64,000 nt of DNA, from NCBI GenBank assembly GCA_022497145.1, contig MU385894.1, positions 124,001-188,000 on the forward strand, written 5' to 3'. Both the position numbers and the translations under genes were made by a program. This DNA is from Rostrohypoxylon terebratum. Lineage: Eukaryota; Ascomycota; Sordariomycetes; Xylariales; Hypoxylaceae. Shown here piece by piece: positions 25,251 through 37,573 of the stretch; the stretch's first letter is position 1; each line of letters begins with the position of its first letter. The notes under the pieces were generated by a model. It ran no database searches and was not told the origin of the DNA. It worked only from the letters and a program-made list of their open reading frames with translations.

Positions 25251-25847
25251 CTACTTTCTCCGGAAAGAGCAACCCTCGGTTAACCGAGCCTTACCACCGG
25301 TAGGTTGGCAAAGGACGGTGGTGCAGCCCTGGCAGATAACGACGGTCTGGGCATGAGAGAAGACGGTGGTGATGGTGAAGCAGCCGGGGCACTTGACGTC
25401 CATGAAGAAGGATCGGGGGCTGGGGACCAGAGTCTATTTGTAACAATTAGCATACCTTTTGCCAACACATCTCAGGATGCGATTTCTCTTCGGGTTCATC
25501 ATACCTTCAACTTGTGCTTCTTAGCCTCGGCAGCCGGGCTGGGGTTGAGAAGATCAACGGCGAGAACCTGGGCAGAAAAAAATTTTGTCAGCACTTGGGT
25601 CCCCCTTCAATATCTTCAATGATGCGAGTCCAAGCAATCATCAATCATCTAGCCGTATTGATCGTCGGATAAATAAGGATGGCATAATCTTGATGTCGCA
25701 CGTGGGATTGAATAATTATTTTTCTTGTTCGGCTCGCCATCGCGGAGGGCAGTGATGATTATTGACGATTGATAAAGCGCGAATCGTAGCAGTAGATCGA
25801 TGACTTATCGCAAGTGCAAATCAAAATAGGTTCCGTGAACTTACCAT
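25251..25847 (-). CDS. rps27: 40S ribosomal protein eS27 (S27)
   Basis: Three exons on the minus strand are assigned: the ATG alone at 25847-25845, then 25567-25505, then 25433-25251, giving exactly 82 residues, the usual eS27 length. Exon 2 encodes VLAVDLLNPSPAAEAKKHKL. Exon 3 starts TLVPSPRSFFMDVKCPGCFT and contains the C4 zinc ribbon, CPGC and CQGC about 15 residues apart, then ends LTEGCSFRRK. Intron 1 (277 nt) has a GTAAGT donor directly after the initiator codon and a CTGAC...CAG 3' end. Intron 2 is 71 nt with a GTATGA donor and TAG acceptor. eS27 sits in the small-subunit head/platform region and is needed for 40S maturation. The gene is easily missed because each coding piece is short. 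It is divergent from the PLP2-like gene, with about 690 bp between the two ATGs. Confidence 0.97.
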
Positions 25848-26535
25848 CTTGTCTGATTGTCACAAAAAGTGTCTTGCGCAATAGATTGGCGAGTGTGAGG
25901 TTGGTCTGCGATATCTGTAGATAGCAGGAAGACAGGATTTGTTTTGGCGGGAGATGGGTAGTAGTTGAAGGTTGAGGGGAAAGGTCGTGTGTGTAATGGT
26001 GAGGTTAAAAATTCGTTTAGTAAATTTCGGGGGATGCGGATTTTTCCTTGGATGGATTGGCTGTGCAAAGAGGCGAAATTTACTAAGACCCGTTTGGTAA
26101 GGACAAGCTGGGCATAGTAACGAGGAGGGCTAGGGCTTTTGTAAGGTCCACACTTGTTTAAACTAATCGAAAACATGGCAGCTGGGAAAAACTTAAAACA
26201 GCTGTCAGCCAAAGTGTGTGGAAGTGGGGTTCTGGTACCTATGTACATACTTTTGTTGGAGGGGCTGGAGGGGTTAACAGTGGAACTCGAAGTATGGATA
26301 CCTATTACCTAAGGTCCTAAGTGCATACACTACCTAGGTACTAGGTATTAAGGGGTCTTGATTGCTCCAGGAACGATTGCGTTCATACCACGACGTCAGG
26401 CAGCATCAAAAGGTCCAAGGCAACCGCACATGTGAATAGATTTTTATTCTTGCCAGTTCCAAGTGCAAAAGTTCTCCTCCATTACCTTCCCGCTTTCAAT
26501 CAATTCACGGTTATTAATACGATAAAACGATCAAA
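25848..26535. promoter_or_regulatory. Divergent promoter region between eS27 and PLP2-like genes
   Basis: Both flanking genes read outward from this interval, so it must hold both promoters and 5' leaders. It includes TACCTAGGTA-type motifs at about 26300-26345. I cannot point to defined transcription-factor sites. Confidence 0.5.
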
Positions 26536-27387
26536 ATGGCTGCACCGATGGATCAGCGAATAGCTGTTCCCATTGATGACCCTAATGCAGATACTGAATG
26601 GTACGAACTACAGTCAAAGGATACAACATCCCACACCATATCGTAGGATGAGCTAAACAATAAATATAGGAACGAAATCCTACGTAAACATGGCGTTATA
26701 CCTGAGAAGCCCCCATCTCCAACACCCATGATCGAAGAAGCTATCCTCGAAGGTCGCCGAATAGCACACGAGAACAGGTTAGAGGGAAAAGAACTTGATG
26801 AGCTTGATGCACTAGAAGATGAAGAGGACGAGGCTTTCTTAGAACAATATCGACAGAAGCGTATGCAAGAGTTGAATAAATTGAGCAAGAAGTCGATCCA
26901 TGGCTCAGTCTATCCGATATCGAAACCAGAGTACTCGCGCGAAGTCACAGAAGCCTCCAATAACGGACCTGTCTTTGTCAATCTCACATCTCCGCTAGGA
27001 ACCAACGTCGAATCGAGAGTGTTGTCCGAACTTTGGAAGCAAGCAGCGAAAGAGTACGGCGATATAAAGTTCTGTGAAATAAGAGCGGATAAGGCCATTG
27101 AGAACTACCCAGACCGGAACTGCCCTACGATCCTTGTATACAAGAACGGCGATATCGTCAAGCAAATAGTCACACTCGTCACCGTAGGGGGAGTACGAAT
27201 GAGCATGTTGGAGATCGATAACTTACTGGTTGAGGTGGGCGCAGTAGATGTAAAGGATATGAGGGTCATCAAGAGGAAGAGAGACGCCGAGGACGCCAAG
27301 GAAGAGCAACTCATGGGCAAAGGAATCAAGAGCGGGAATTTGAGACATACGACTATTGATAGTGAAGACGATGACGATTGGGATTGA
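26536..27387 (+). CDS. plp2: Phosducin-like protein, PLP2/PDCL3 type (thioredoxin fold)
   Basis: Two exons, 26536-26600 and 26670-27387, with a 69-nt intron (GTACGA donor, CTAAAC branch, TAG acceptor) split inside a Trp codon, give 260 residues. The N terminus TEWNEILRKHGVIPEKPPS is the conserved phosducin-like segment. A charged helix region follows (LDALEDEEDEAFLEQYRQKRM), then the thioredoxin-like domain: GPVFVNLTSP, then ELWKQAAKEYGDIKFCEIRA, and NCPTILVYKNGDIV with the cis-Pro position. The tail is acidic (SEDDDDWD). No CxxC redox pair is present, as expected for this chaperone family. PLP2 proteins are cytosolic co-chaperones of the CCT chaperonin for actin and tubulin folding and are essential in yeast. 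Confidence 0.93.
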
Positions 27388-28247
27388 AGGTACGCGCAAT
27401 ATGGTGGCCCGGCTCTCCCACTGAACATCTAGATCCCTATATTCGCAAATCCACTTTACGACATGGCAAACATTTAAGCCATTGCCTGCAATAATATCGA
27501 TTTACAAAAGGCGGTCCTCGCGTCAAACTTTCGAGGCATTTTCATGGATCTTGTAAATCAACGCAGAGCAAATCTGACAAATTGTAGGAGTCTATCCCCC
27601 AAAACTAAATCCCTTCAATGGTTACTAACAAACCAACCCAACCCGAAGAATACATTGATAGAACAATTGGAAGTGAATTTCAATCCAAAATCCAAATATT
27701 AAAATTTATCGGAACTTACTACATAGTAAGAAGGGAAGACCCATCCATGAGCCAGTGAAGATCCTTGGGACCGCATTTATGTGAACCGGGACACTGGGAC
27801 CAATGTACCATTCTAACGACGCATGGTGCCAGGTGCCCCCGTCTCCGATATACGTACATACGCAGTACTGCGTACGGTGTACCTAACCAGAAGTGGGCTT
27901 TCCAATTGGGGAAGGTGGGTCTTCACGTCTGGACTGTCGTGACGTGACGCGCCTACTCCAATTTGAAAAGGGTTGAAAAATTAACTACTTAGTAGAACGT
28001 TGTCACACTCACATTTTCATGTTGGTACGATTCTCAGTTCCCTCTTCTTTTTTCCTTTGATTTCGTTGAGCGTCCAGTGCCTAGTGTTCAGCAAATACGT
28101 CGCCAATTGTTAAAGTCTCCCGTGCAATTGCTACAACCTAACCTACCTGCCTACCCATCTCCTATACCTGCTATTACTTCTAGGCATAATCGAATTCGGG
28201 CTATTGAATCCACAATTATCATACCTCCAGGGCTATCATACGGCAAG
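27388..28247. other. Intergenic, leader of the LRR gene
   Basis: The reading frame of the following gene is open upstream from about 28077 but contains no ATG before 28248, so this part is probably 5' leader. A CT-rich stretch lies at 28040-28060. No separate gene is seen. Confidence 0.5.
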
Positions 28248-30017
28248 ATGGCCGATGAACCAGATCTTCCCGATCTTCCCAAATTACCCGCAGTCTCTTG
28301 GGATTTCGAAACCGAAACATTCAACAACACCCGAAAGCGCGCTCGAAATCGAGGTGAATCTTCTGCGCCGCCTCTTTTCACCAATTCAAGCGATCCAGCC
28401 GTATTCTCCAGCGACGATGATCCTCAATTAGAAAATTACGCCGAAGGAAGACATCGCAAGAAGCGGTACGTCGGTTCCTGGTTTCAGCAACATCTCGCAT
28501 CATCCGATTCAACATTTGGCGAGAGTGCGCAACCAGCACCCAAGACAAACAGGACGTTTGAGAGACAGTTTGACAGTGGGGTTTGGATGGGAAGCGATAT
28601 TTCAATAGATACAGATAACGATACAATCATACCTGACATCAAAATGCCTACCCAATCAAAACTATTGCAGTTGAGACATGCTCGCCCCGCCGTAACGATC
28701 TCTCCAAGCGAAGCAGCCGCCCGGGAAAAGATCCAAACTGCTATTGACAATGGAGTCCAGTCCATCGATTTGTCGTAAGTAGTTGCACCCCCAACCCTCA
28801 AGCTATTACCAATCTCGTAGCCGCGGCTCAGATATACGCAAAGAAACTAATTTTTTTGCAGCTCCTCAGGTATTGAGACTCTTTCCAATGCCACCGTTTC
28901 GCAGCTATCTATTCTTGAAACCGTTCCTATCATAGAGGAAACGTCACCATTCGAGTCGAGACGACTGTTCCTTGAGGTTTACCTATCTGGCAATCCACTG
29001 ATTCGCGCGCCCGGAGCTCTCTTCAGCTTGGAACACTTGACTGTTCTTAGTCTTAGGAGCACCCTGATTACCGAGCTTCCGCCGTGCATTGGGAACCTGC
29101 GCAATCTGCAGGCCCTGAATCTGTCACTTACTCGTCTTCGATACCTGCCCTGGGAACTCCTGGATCTATTGAAATACCCAGGCAAGCTTCGAACGCTAAT
29201 CTTACACCCCAATCCCTTCGAACGACCCAGTCACTTTGATCCCAATATTACCATGGGTATCGAGATCAAGAATCCATCTCGCGAAAACTTCATTCTGTTC
29301 GAAGGAGAAGTGCTACGCGTCGATCATGGAAAAGAAGTGCGATTCTGGCTCGATAAGCAGGACGGTTTCGTTGACGAACCTAGCTCTTGTCAATATCTGA
29401 AGAAGCCAAGATGGACGGCGGCTGTTCTTGCGAGATCACCAGTGCAGTTTAGCGATAGTCGAGGGATCGTTGTCTCCAAGTTCCGTATATTGGAGCCAAG
29501 ACTAGATGTTCCGCTTGAGCAGGGATCGTCGTCAATTCGAACCATCCAAACTGAGGATCTGAGCTCGACACCCGAGATGCCCCACTGCGTTAAACAAAAG
29601 CTTACGTCCACGACCAATCGAGGCCGCGTCCCATCCTTGTTTGAGTTAGCTCTCCAATCGTGCATGAAGAGCGGACAGCTCCGTGATCTGCCGTCTTTAT
29701 TCCCTCCGAACTCGCCGCAGAGCATTATGGAAGTTCTAGCTCGAGTCGCCGATCAAAGCGAGGCGAATGACAATCCAGGCAGTGTGCCCTGCTCAGTGTG
29801 CAAGCGACGAGTCGCGGTACCTATGACCCAGTGGATCGAGTGGTGTCTGGTTGGTGATCTTATCACCGATGCAGTAATGCGTGTTGAGAAGCCATGTATC
29901 GGGCAGAAGGAGCTTGTAGTTCCATTCCTACGACGAGGTTGCTCTTGGAAATGCTTACCGGAGGTGATGACTCCGGGACAAAGAATACCTGGAATGGTGA
30001 GATTCAGTGTTCGCTAA
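28248..30017 (+). CDS. Leucine-rich repeat protein, fungal
   Basis: Two exons, 28248-28774 and 28862-30017, joined by an 87-nt intron (GTAAGT donor, poly-T then CAG acceptor), give about 560 residues. I chose the first ATG, MADEPDLPDLPKLP. The N-terminal half is disordered and rich in Ser/Asp. The junction leads into a short LRR array: VQSIDLSSSGIETLSNATV, EVYLSGNPLIRAPGALFSLE, HLTVLSLRSTLITELPPCIG and NLQALNLSLTRLRYLPWELL, i.e. about four repeats. The C-terminal half has paired cysteines (CSVCKRRVAVPMTQWIEWC) and FLRRGCSWKCLPE, possibly a small metal-binding site. Fungal proteins of this layout are mostly uncharacterised, and no catalytic domain is visible. LRR arrays usually mediate protein binding. 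Confidence 0.85.
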
Positions 30018-33000
30018 AGAAACAACATGGTGTACGATACCCCAGGTACGCCGTGGCCATATCGGACCTGCATGGACGGTGCAAACCAGAGACTCGTCAG
30101 GTTAGGTCATGTGCGGAGAGCAAGAATATCGCCGCAAACCACTCTGATCAGTTGAGGAAGATGTCATCTGGACAACCCGGTAGATTGAAGTTGTTGGAGT
30201 TTCTGGCGCAAGTACTTGAATGACTCCTCCTGTCGAGATGCCATCCATGGATGCATTACAGGTAGGAACCGCAATCTAACCTTGTTGAAGGTGGAGGGTC
30301 GGAACCTTAGGTAGTCGCTTCTGCTTAATGATCGCTGTATGGAAACCAGACAATTGAACAATCAAACCTGAATTACTAGATGTGATCTCGAGATTCGTAG
30401 GCTTTGTTACTTGTGTTAAACGTACGTGACAGCTGATAAATGGAAGACACCAGGCGGAGTGGACCAAGCAATGGAAACCCAGCCGTAGACCAGCCTCTAT
30501 ATATAATAAGCTCAAGTGAGACGTTGTTTCAAAGAAAACTCATTACTATTGGGGAACGCCTGCCACATTGGTTTCACGAAGGCCCCCTAGCTAGCAACTT
30601 GGAAGCATTCCTTGCCCTTTACAACTTGAACCTCGTACTACCTACCTACTTGCCTACCTAGTAATTATGCTAGATCAGTACTAGCAGAAGATCGAGGGGT
30701 TAGTTGCAGAGAAACATAGTTAGTCCCGACGAGAGGTTCGCCGACATAATAAGGTTGATTTAATGAGAAGAAATGACTCTGTACCATCCGATTGGCCGTG
30801 TGACCCGTGTCCTCATTCTCTCATGCACTTTATCCGCTCCGTCGGGTCTGGACACGCATATGCAATGATGCATGTCTCAGTCTCTCCAAGTCGGTACCGC
30901 GGTGCGCAGCGGAAACTTTCACGGACTTTATGTTGGCGGTTTAGGTTTGCAGAGTGCAGTACTATCTGGCATATGGATGGCTTTCGGTTTGATGTTAACG
31001 AAGACCTCAATAACTTATACCAAGGTATGTAGGGTGGTAGATGAAGGCTTTTGGTAATATCTAAAAATGTCAGGGGGCAAAAAAGAAAAAGAAAAAGAAA
31101 AGAAAAATGCTAGAGCACACATGAAGCGCAATCAAAACATAATACTACATAGTAGTAGATCCCTTCAATGCTCCGTATCGCCGTGACCTCCGGCTAGTGG
31201 TCGGCTCTAAGACTTGAAGTCATATTACGTAGTATGAGATAGGTAATATGAGATGGGTCGTTTAGGGGGCTAGCCGATGCGATGCGGCTAACTAGATACA
31301 GCATAGATCCAGATCCATAAAGAACACAACCTCACATCGAGTATCGAAATTTTGTTCCTTGCTGATTGCTATGTGTGTACCTTCCAATGAGGTCGTATCA
31401 AATGAGGAGTTCCATCGTAAGTTGCACTGCGCGGAGGCAGGCTTCGATGATAAGAGGCTATTTCGCTAGGTGACCAAGCGTGCTATACCGACATGCCTAG
31501 ATATATGCATAGATATGAACACATGCCATGTAATGTTTCGGTTATTTGCAACGTAGAGGTAAAAAAAAAAAAAAAAAAAAGATGCTATGATATTACGCCG
31601 TAGAGATAAATTATGCTATACTACCATCTCGGAAGGATGCATGTTTTCGCTCATCGGGGTAGGTAGACGCAGCAGGCATCCGACCCGTGGCACGAGATGT
31701 CGGGGTCATGTCTAAGACTCGGTCTCACCGGAGCAGCAAAAGCTTGTGTGGGGTACCTGATTATTGTCAAGTAAACAAATATGAAGTCGGCGCATGCTCG
31801 GGATCGCGAATAATACAGATTTCAGATATCAATTTCGATCAGCGCGACGTTTTCGCCGGCGCTGTCGGATAGCCTCGTTCGCCTCGTTCGCCTGGGTCCC
31901 CGTTTGTTTGAGAGGTCTAATACGAATCGGTATATATGGCGCGGACCACATGATCAGATCATTAATCCAACTAGAACCTTTGACGGGTTCTTTGATCTTC
32001 CATGTAAAATTGCATGCATGATAATAGGTAGTAGTAGTACGCCCGGTCAGCGGCGGGGCTTTTCGTCCGCGGTAGAGTTGGTTTTACAGCATACTAGTAC
32101 TAGAAATAATCGTTGAAGCTACTGTTACTACTAGTATTACTACCTAGGTAGCCACTGAAGAACTGGCCGTCCGAAGTTTCCGAGGCGGCTGGAAATGCGT
32201 CTGCCGACTTAAGCGGCTACCTGCAGGTAGGGGGCACGGACGGTGCGGCAGGGCGAGTTCAAGGTTGTTGGATGCATGTCGCGGGTGAGTCCTTACCAGG
32301 TGGGTACATGTGTCTTGTACCTAATATTAACAAAGTGCTTTGCTTAGGTATGCTGTGGTGTCATGATCTCTGCATATAATTCGATGACGTGAGATCCTTG
32401 TTGTTCCTTTACCATCTAGGCAGCTTCGTTGAAGCTTCCACCTAATCATCCATCTCAGATCCTAGGAAGTTCACAGGTGACTGAATGGTATGTACTATGT
32501 ATTGTACTATGTACTATGTACAGATCAGGACATGGTTGCGATTCCTACCGGGAATTCTTGGCGGACCAGGGCGGACTAGTGTACGCAGTAACTCAAGCTA
32601 TGACTGCTGTGGTTGTGGTCAGCGTGACAAGGATTTCCCAAAGCTTGTAAAGCTTGTTTGCTGTCAGCCCTGCTGCCCTGTCATGGCCCGTCACAAATGC
32701 CCAAGTAGCCGAACGGCACTAGACTCGATGAAGGAGCGTTACAGGAAAAGTACATAAAAAGTGCATGAGATAGCGCGACTAGGGCCTTCAAGTTATTCCG
32801 CAATAGGTAAGGTCCCGATGGTTAGGTACTGCTAGGTTCAGCGTAAGGGATATCTACGCAGTTAATAGACCCCATTTGCTGAATCATCGTCTGATTTATG
32901 GCAATTTAAAAATACAGATTAATCTTGAATGGGGAATTGAATCGCTTCTTGCGAAAAGTACCAGGTGAGCGGTAGCATTTGAAGTTTCTTTGAGATTCTT

Positions 33001-34022
33001 TGCGGTGATTAGTTTTCTAACTCCATATCTCTGAGATAGGAGCTTCGAGTGTAATAAGAGATACGTAGAACCTAGGACCTAGGTACATACTACTATATAA
33101 TAAAAAAATGCTGAATAAGACATAGGACATTGGCTGATGGAAAGTGGAATGTGGAATGGGAGGGGAGTTCCTTCACCAACCTCGCTGGTGCGACTGATAA
33201 TAAAATTAGACAATGGAAGGAACCTATCGGAGTTCCGCAAAACGCCATCTGTCACTTCCATTCGGCAAAATCGGCTTTAAGCGAGGCTCTCTTCGTTTCT
33301 TGTTCTTTTTTTTTTTTTCCTCTTCACTCTTTTTGCTTGCAGAATTCTGGGCTTTTTACTATTCCAGTGAAGAATTACCATGCAGGTGCCATTGAAGCCC
33401 ACATGGGAAAGAATCTTACCAAAATGCTACAGGCAAGGCAAGGGTCTTATGTCCACCAGACATCACACACTACCTACTAGGTAGTACCTCACTAGACTCC
33501 TAGGACCACATCGAGAAGAAGGCACATCCCGAGCCTTCCGATAGTCGCTTGTCTTTTTATATTACCAAAGGCATACACAATAGGTAGTAGTATACTATGC
33601 AGCTGTACTAGGTAGCCTCATGTACCTGGGTCATACCTGTTGTCAGATGGACGTAGTTGGCTTACAGCTTACATTTGATGTCCGGCTATCTCCCCCTACC
33701 CTTCCTAGCCTTCTTTCCTTGTGGCCGGTTCGGGAAACCGATTTTTATTTATTTATATGCGCCAAGGAATGTGAGCTTAGATGCTGAGGTCTTGAAAGCT
33801 TGTCTAGTATTATAAGTACCATCGAATATTAACATCCGCCTGCTGTCCTGTTTGTCCTATTTATGTTATACCTCTCCTTTTGTTTCCTACTCGGGGGTTA
33901 CCTAAAGCTGTAGCTAGGTCTCGGAACCTCCCGGTATAGTTACCATCTCTACTGCACTACCATCGCCGTTGTTACTATCGCGTAGTCCTGATCACATAGT
34001 ATCAGTTACCTAATTAACAAGT
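30018..34022. other. 4-kb intergenic stretch, no supported gene
   Basis: Frames here are short and most lack ATG. One ATG frame at 30872 encodes a hydrophobic 61-residue peptide (GLYVGGLGLQSAVLSGIWMA), and it also shows a GTATGT donor near 31023, but I could not extend it. Repeats include an A-rich GAAAAA run at 31081-31107, an A20 tract, a TATGTACTATGTA repeat at 32490-32522 and TACCTAGGTA palindromes. The last 200 bases are CT-rich, as expected for the promoter of the following gene. Confidence 0.5.
31561..31580. repeat. A20 homopolymer
   Basis: Twenty consecutive A residues on the plus strand in intergenic DNA. No target-site duplication or retroelement body was seen next to it. Confidence 0.9.
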
Positions 34023-34388
34023 ATGCTGTCGACCAAGTCTTCAACGAAGCTTCCAACACTTGAAGCATTGGCCCGCTGGGCCCGCCTAAAGAAGTATCGC
34101 ATCGAAGTCACCTACGGCGTGTACGTCTACACGCCCGTAGAGAAAGCTGTCTTCTGGACCATATTCTGCCTCCTATTCACCGTTATCTCCTTCGCCACCT
34201 TCGTCTACACCAAGCGGAACGTCATCCTGCTTCTGAGATACGCGTCCGTATACGTCAACCGCAACGGTGGCGCCACTAGCGCTGTATCCAACCTCCTCCC
34301 CAGGAGTCACACAGCATTGCTCTCGGATAAGGGCATAAAATCGCTCGCCGAGACGATGGGAAGCGCGACAAATTCCCAGGTTCCGTGA
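34023..34388 (+). CDS. Small membrane protein, serine palmitoyltransferase small-subunit-like
   Basis: An intronless 121-residue protein starting at ATG 34023. After a Ser/Thr-rich N terminus, residues 24-46 (KKYRIEVTYGVYVYTPVEKA) precede one strong membrane segment, VFWTIFCLLFTVISFATFVY (about residues 43-62). The pattern of a Tyr-rich amphipathic helix, a TP-x-EK motif and one transmembrane helix resembles the fungal/animal small subunits of serine palmitoyltransferase (ssSPT-like), which stimulate the ER enzyme that starts sphingolipid synthesis. The C-terminal 45 residues are polar and longer than in animal ssSPT. The assignment is by shape and short motif only. Confidence 0.6.
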   Translation: MLSTKSSTKLPTLEALARWARLKKYRIEVTYGVYVYTPVEKAVFWTIFCLLFTVISFATFVYTKRNVILLLRYASVYVNRNGGATSAVSNLLPRSHTALLSDKGIKSLAETMGSATNSQVP

Positions 34389-35193
34389 TCATCGAAGTAG
34401 ACGATCCGGGTACGGATTGTTTACCTGATTGGAGGGGTGTGAAGAGGTGAAAGCTAGGACGATTGCTCAGAAAGAGGTGGGGTGGAATTAAGGAGAAGAG
34501 GAAATTTTGTGACGTTCGTTACTCTCTTGGGAGCTTACGGTGAGACTGGCAATGTTGCGATTTAGAGGTCCCAAGGAATACCGAAAATAATCCGCCCACG
34601 AAACCGGGCTCAGCAGCCATTTTACGATGACGTCGAAAATCCCGTATCCTTGTGAATTATGGTCGAGCGAACTCACCTGGCGTCCAGTTGTAACCTCAAA
34701 TCCGTGCAATTGCGAGAGTGGGAATTTCGAATGAGTAGGGGGCAGTGGGAAAAGATTAGGAATTGTGAAATAGGGGAAATGCCCCTGAAGGAAGCGGAAG
34801 CTTGGCGCTACCAAGCCACTTGGAGGATTGGTCGCACGACGCACATAACGGATTGCACGACTTGTATGAGGTTGGATCGAGGTGTTCACGGTGTTGAGGG
34901 GCTTAAAGCCTTGGTTTTTCTCACAATTGGGGCGTTTTATACCTTTTCGACAGCAACCTTAAGATCCATTCTGGATCCCACAGTTCGCTTTTATTGCAAT
35001 AGGAGGCGCGGATCTTGGATATACCCTCGCTTGAAGGCGTCGTGAGGTTGTTTGAGTTGATTGCATCGGATACCTTCTACCTGATCATATTACAATCTCC
35101 TTTTTCTACTCGAAGAAACTGTTTCAAGTTTTCGAATATTGTGATATGCTGATAAGCCTATGAAACCTGAAATCTATAACGTGAAGTACCTAT
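34389..35193. other. Intergenic between convergent genes
   Basis: This is the 3' region of the small membrane protein gene and of the acyl-CoA synthetase gene. Frames on both strands (34488-34889 minus, 34659-35045 plus) overlap each other and carry no motif. Confidence 0.5.
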
Positions 35194-37573
35194 CTAGGAT
35201 CTAGTTTCGAGCCTCCCTTGTTTATCCGGTAAAGACGCCTCATGAATCAAATGCTTAGCCAGCTCCCGCAGTTTAAACTTTTGTATCTTCCCGCTCGCCG
35301 TCTTGGGGAATTCATCAACCCAAAAGATGTACTTCGGAACCAAATGACTGGAGAGATGTTTTCGAACCCAATCTCTGACTTCATCCTTCGATAACGACTT
35401 CACCTTGCTATCTTCTACGATATCCCCTGAGCTATATAAAGGCCCAGCCCTATCAATCTTCACACCCCCATGCGCGGCGATAAACGCGGCCACAACCTCT
35501 CCGTATTTCTCATCCGGGATACCCACAACACTGGCCTCACGCACCAACTCGTGCCGCATAATCTCCTCTTCGATCTCAAGCGGATGTATATTCTCTCCTC
35601 CCCTAATAATTAAATCCTTAATCCGTCCCGTAATTTCCACATACCCCTCCTCATCCATACGCGCCTCATCACCAGTGTGCATCCACAGGTCCCCCTCCTC
35701 CTCGATCAAAACATCATCGGTCCTCTCCTGATCGTCAAAATACCTATCCATAACAAGGTACCCCGCCACCGCCAACTCCCCACACTCGCCCTTGCGCAAG
35801 ACCCTCTTACTATCGTGCCGATCCACGATCTTGACCCGCGTATGCGGCATAACCTTCCCCACGCTCCCCGCGCGCTTGTCCGGCGGGTCCGCCGGGCTCG
35901 TCATGCAGCTAACGGGGCTCGTCTCTGTCATCCCGTAGCAGATCACCAGGTCCTGGAGCCCTAGCTTGGCGTTCAATTGTCGCATCAAGGGCTCTGGGAC
36001 GAAGCTCCCGGCTGCGATGCCCTTGCGGAGGTTTGGGAAGAGGCTTATTACACCACCGTTACTACCACTATCATTGCTAATTCCGGTCTTGTTGCTTCCC
36101 TCCCTCATAGCAGCGGCAGCTCGCAGCTCGTCCCCGAATTCCCTCGATCCCAATAGCTCGAGCTCCGCCGCGAACATAGTCGGGACCCCGTGTAATCCCG
36201 TGGCACCGTGCTCCGCAGCCATCAGCAGCGCGGCTTTTGGGTCGAAAGCCGGGGACGGGAATAGGATGGCTGCGCCCGTGGTCGCGGTAGCTTGGAGCCC
36301 GAGCACGCATCCGAAGCAGTGGAAGAGTGGGGGCGGACACACGATTTTATCGTTCGGGACGAGACCCATGCGGTTTGCTATTAAGTGTCCGTTGTTTAGG
36401 ATGTTAGTGTGCGACAGCATGGCGGCTTTGGGTGTGGACGTGGTGCCGGACGTGAATTGGATGTTTATGGTTTCGGTTGGGACGAGGGGTGTGTCCGGGA
36501 TTATGGGATTGGGGAGGGAAGGGGGGACGAGGGAGGAGTAGGGGGTTAGTGTGTGCAGGTCTTGAAGAGGGGGAAATACGGCTTCGGGGTGGGAGGGTGT
36601 GTTGTCGACGACAACTATCGATTGTAGTGAAGGTACAGTAGGGGACTCGATCCGGCCGCCACTTTTAGCCAAGTCCGGGACGAGGGCTTGCAGGAGGGGC
36701 AAGTTGCTACGGCCGCGACATGGCTTGTAAGCTAGGTCTGTGGCGGCGCCAATTATGAGAGCTGAAGCACGTAGATGTGAAAGAGCCGTCACAAGTTGTT
36801 TCTCGTTAAAGGTTGGGTTGAGCGGAACTACGATGGCGCCGAGTTTGAAGATAGCGTAATTTGCCACAACGTGCTCGGCCACATTCCCGAGACTAATACC
36901 AATTCGATCGCCTTTCTTGACACCTAAAGATCTCAAAGAGTGCGCTAAAATATTCGATTGGTTGTCGAGGGCCTCATATGTAAGAGTTATCGTCTCTGGT
37001 CTTGAAGAGATTGAGATTGGGACAGGTGACTGGTAAACCGTCGGAGCCCGGAATATAGCTGCTGGTTTATCGCCATGTTGAGAGACTATGGAGCGGAAGT
37101 GCTCTGGGATTGTGACGGTAATGAGTGGTGGCTATAAATGGTCAGTATAGGTAAAGGTGTAAATTGACTTGTGACGTCTTGAAACGAGATCGTGGTTCCA
37201 GTGCCTATCCATTCGCATCCCTTGTGTAAATCATCGCCACATTTCAGCACTCTACAGAACCTCAGTATAATCTCGTTGCTCTTTCGCCCCGTTAGGTCAA
37301 ATGATGTTACATGAAATCTGGGAATGAGCGGAAAGCGCATACTTCTTTGTGACCCTCGGCAAAACTCAAGTTTGGGGTAGCAAATCCTCTTTGCTGCACA
37401 GCTTGTTTCCCTATCGAAGGGTTCGTGAACGCTCCCCGCCCCAATTGTTCAAGTGTTCCATGGTGTAAGGCAACACGTCCTAAGGATCGATGGCGTAACC
37501 GAGAAATACGCAGTGCATGAAGCGTCCGTGGTTGAAACAATGCCTTCATTGTTGTCGAGTATCCGAAGTTCAT
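35194..37573 (-). CDS. Acyl-CoA synthetase (AMP-dependent synthetase/ligase), probably mitochondrial
   Basis: Two exons on the minus strand, 37573-37343 and 37131-35194, joined in phase 0 by a 211-nt intron (GTATGC donor, TAG acceptor), give 722 residues. Adenylation-family motifs are intact: a P-loop-like SGTTSTPKAAM (about residues 305-315; Ser replaces the usual Gly after TT), YGMTETSPVS, HTGDEARMDEEGY, GRIKDLIIRGGENIHPLEIEE, and the C-terminal catalytic-lysine motif KTASGKIQKFKL (Lys near residue 692). The layout matches medium-chain fatty acyl-CoA ligases of the ACSF2 type, which activate carboxylates via acyl-AMP to acyl-CoA. Exon 1 is Arg/His/Ser-rich with almost no acidic residues at first (TMKALFQPRTLHALRISRLR), a good mitochondrial presequence. 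The C terminus (ETRS) is not a PTS1 signal. The substrate cannot be fixed from sequence. Confidence 0.88.

Noticed and set aside
25588..25650. Possible C/D snoRNA in eS27 intron 1 (TTGATGA and CTGA elements)
   Set aside because: The CTGAC is well placed as the branch point of the intron, the C-like box deviates from the consensus, and no terminal stem was seen.
28077..28247. N-terminal extension of the LRR protein
   Set aside because: The frame is open but contains no ATG before 28248, so it is more likely 5' leader.
35405..36541. Long plus-strand open frames opposite the acyl-CoA synthetase
   Set aside because: They are antisense shadows of a well-conserved coding exon and carry no motif of their own.
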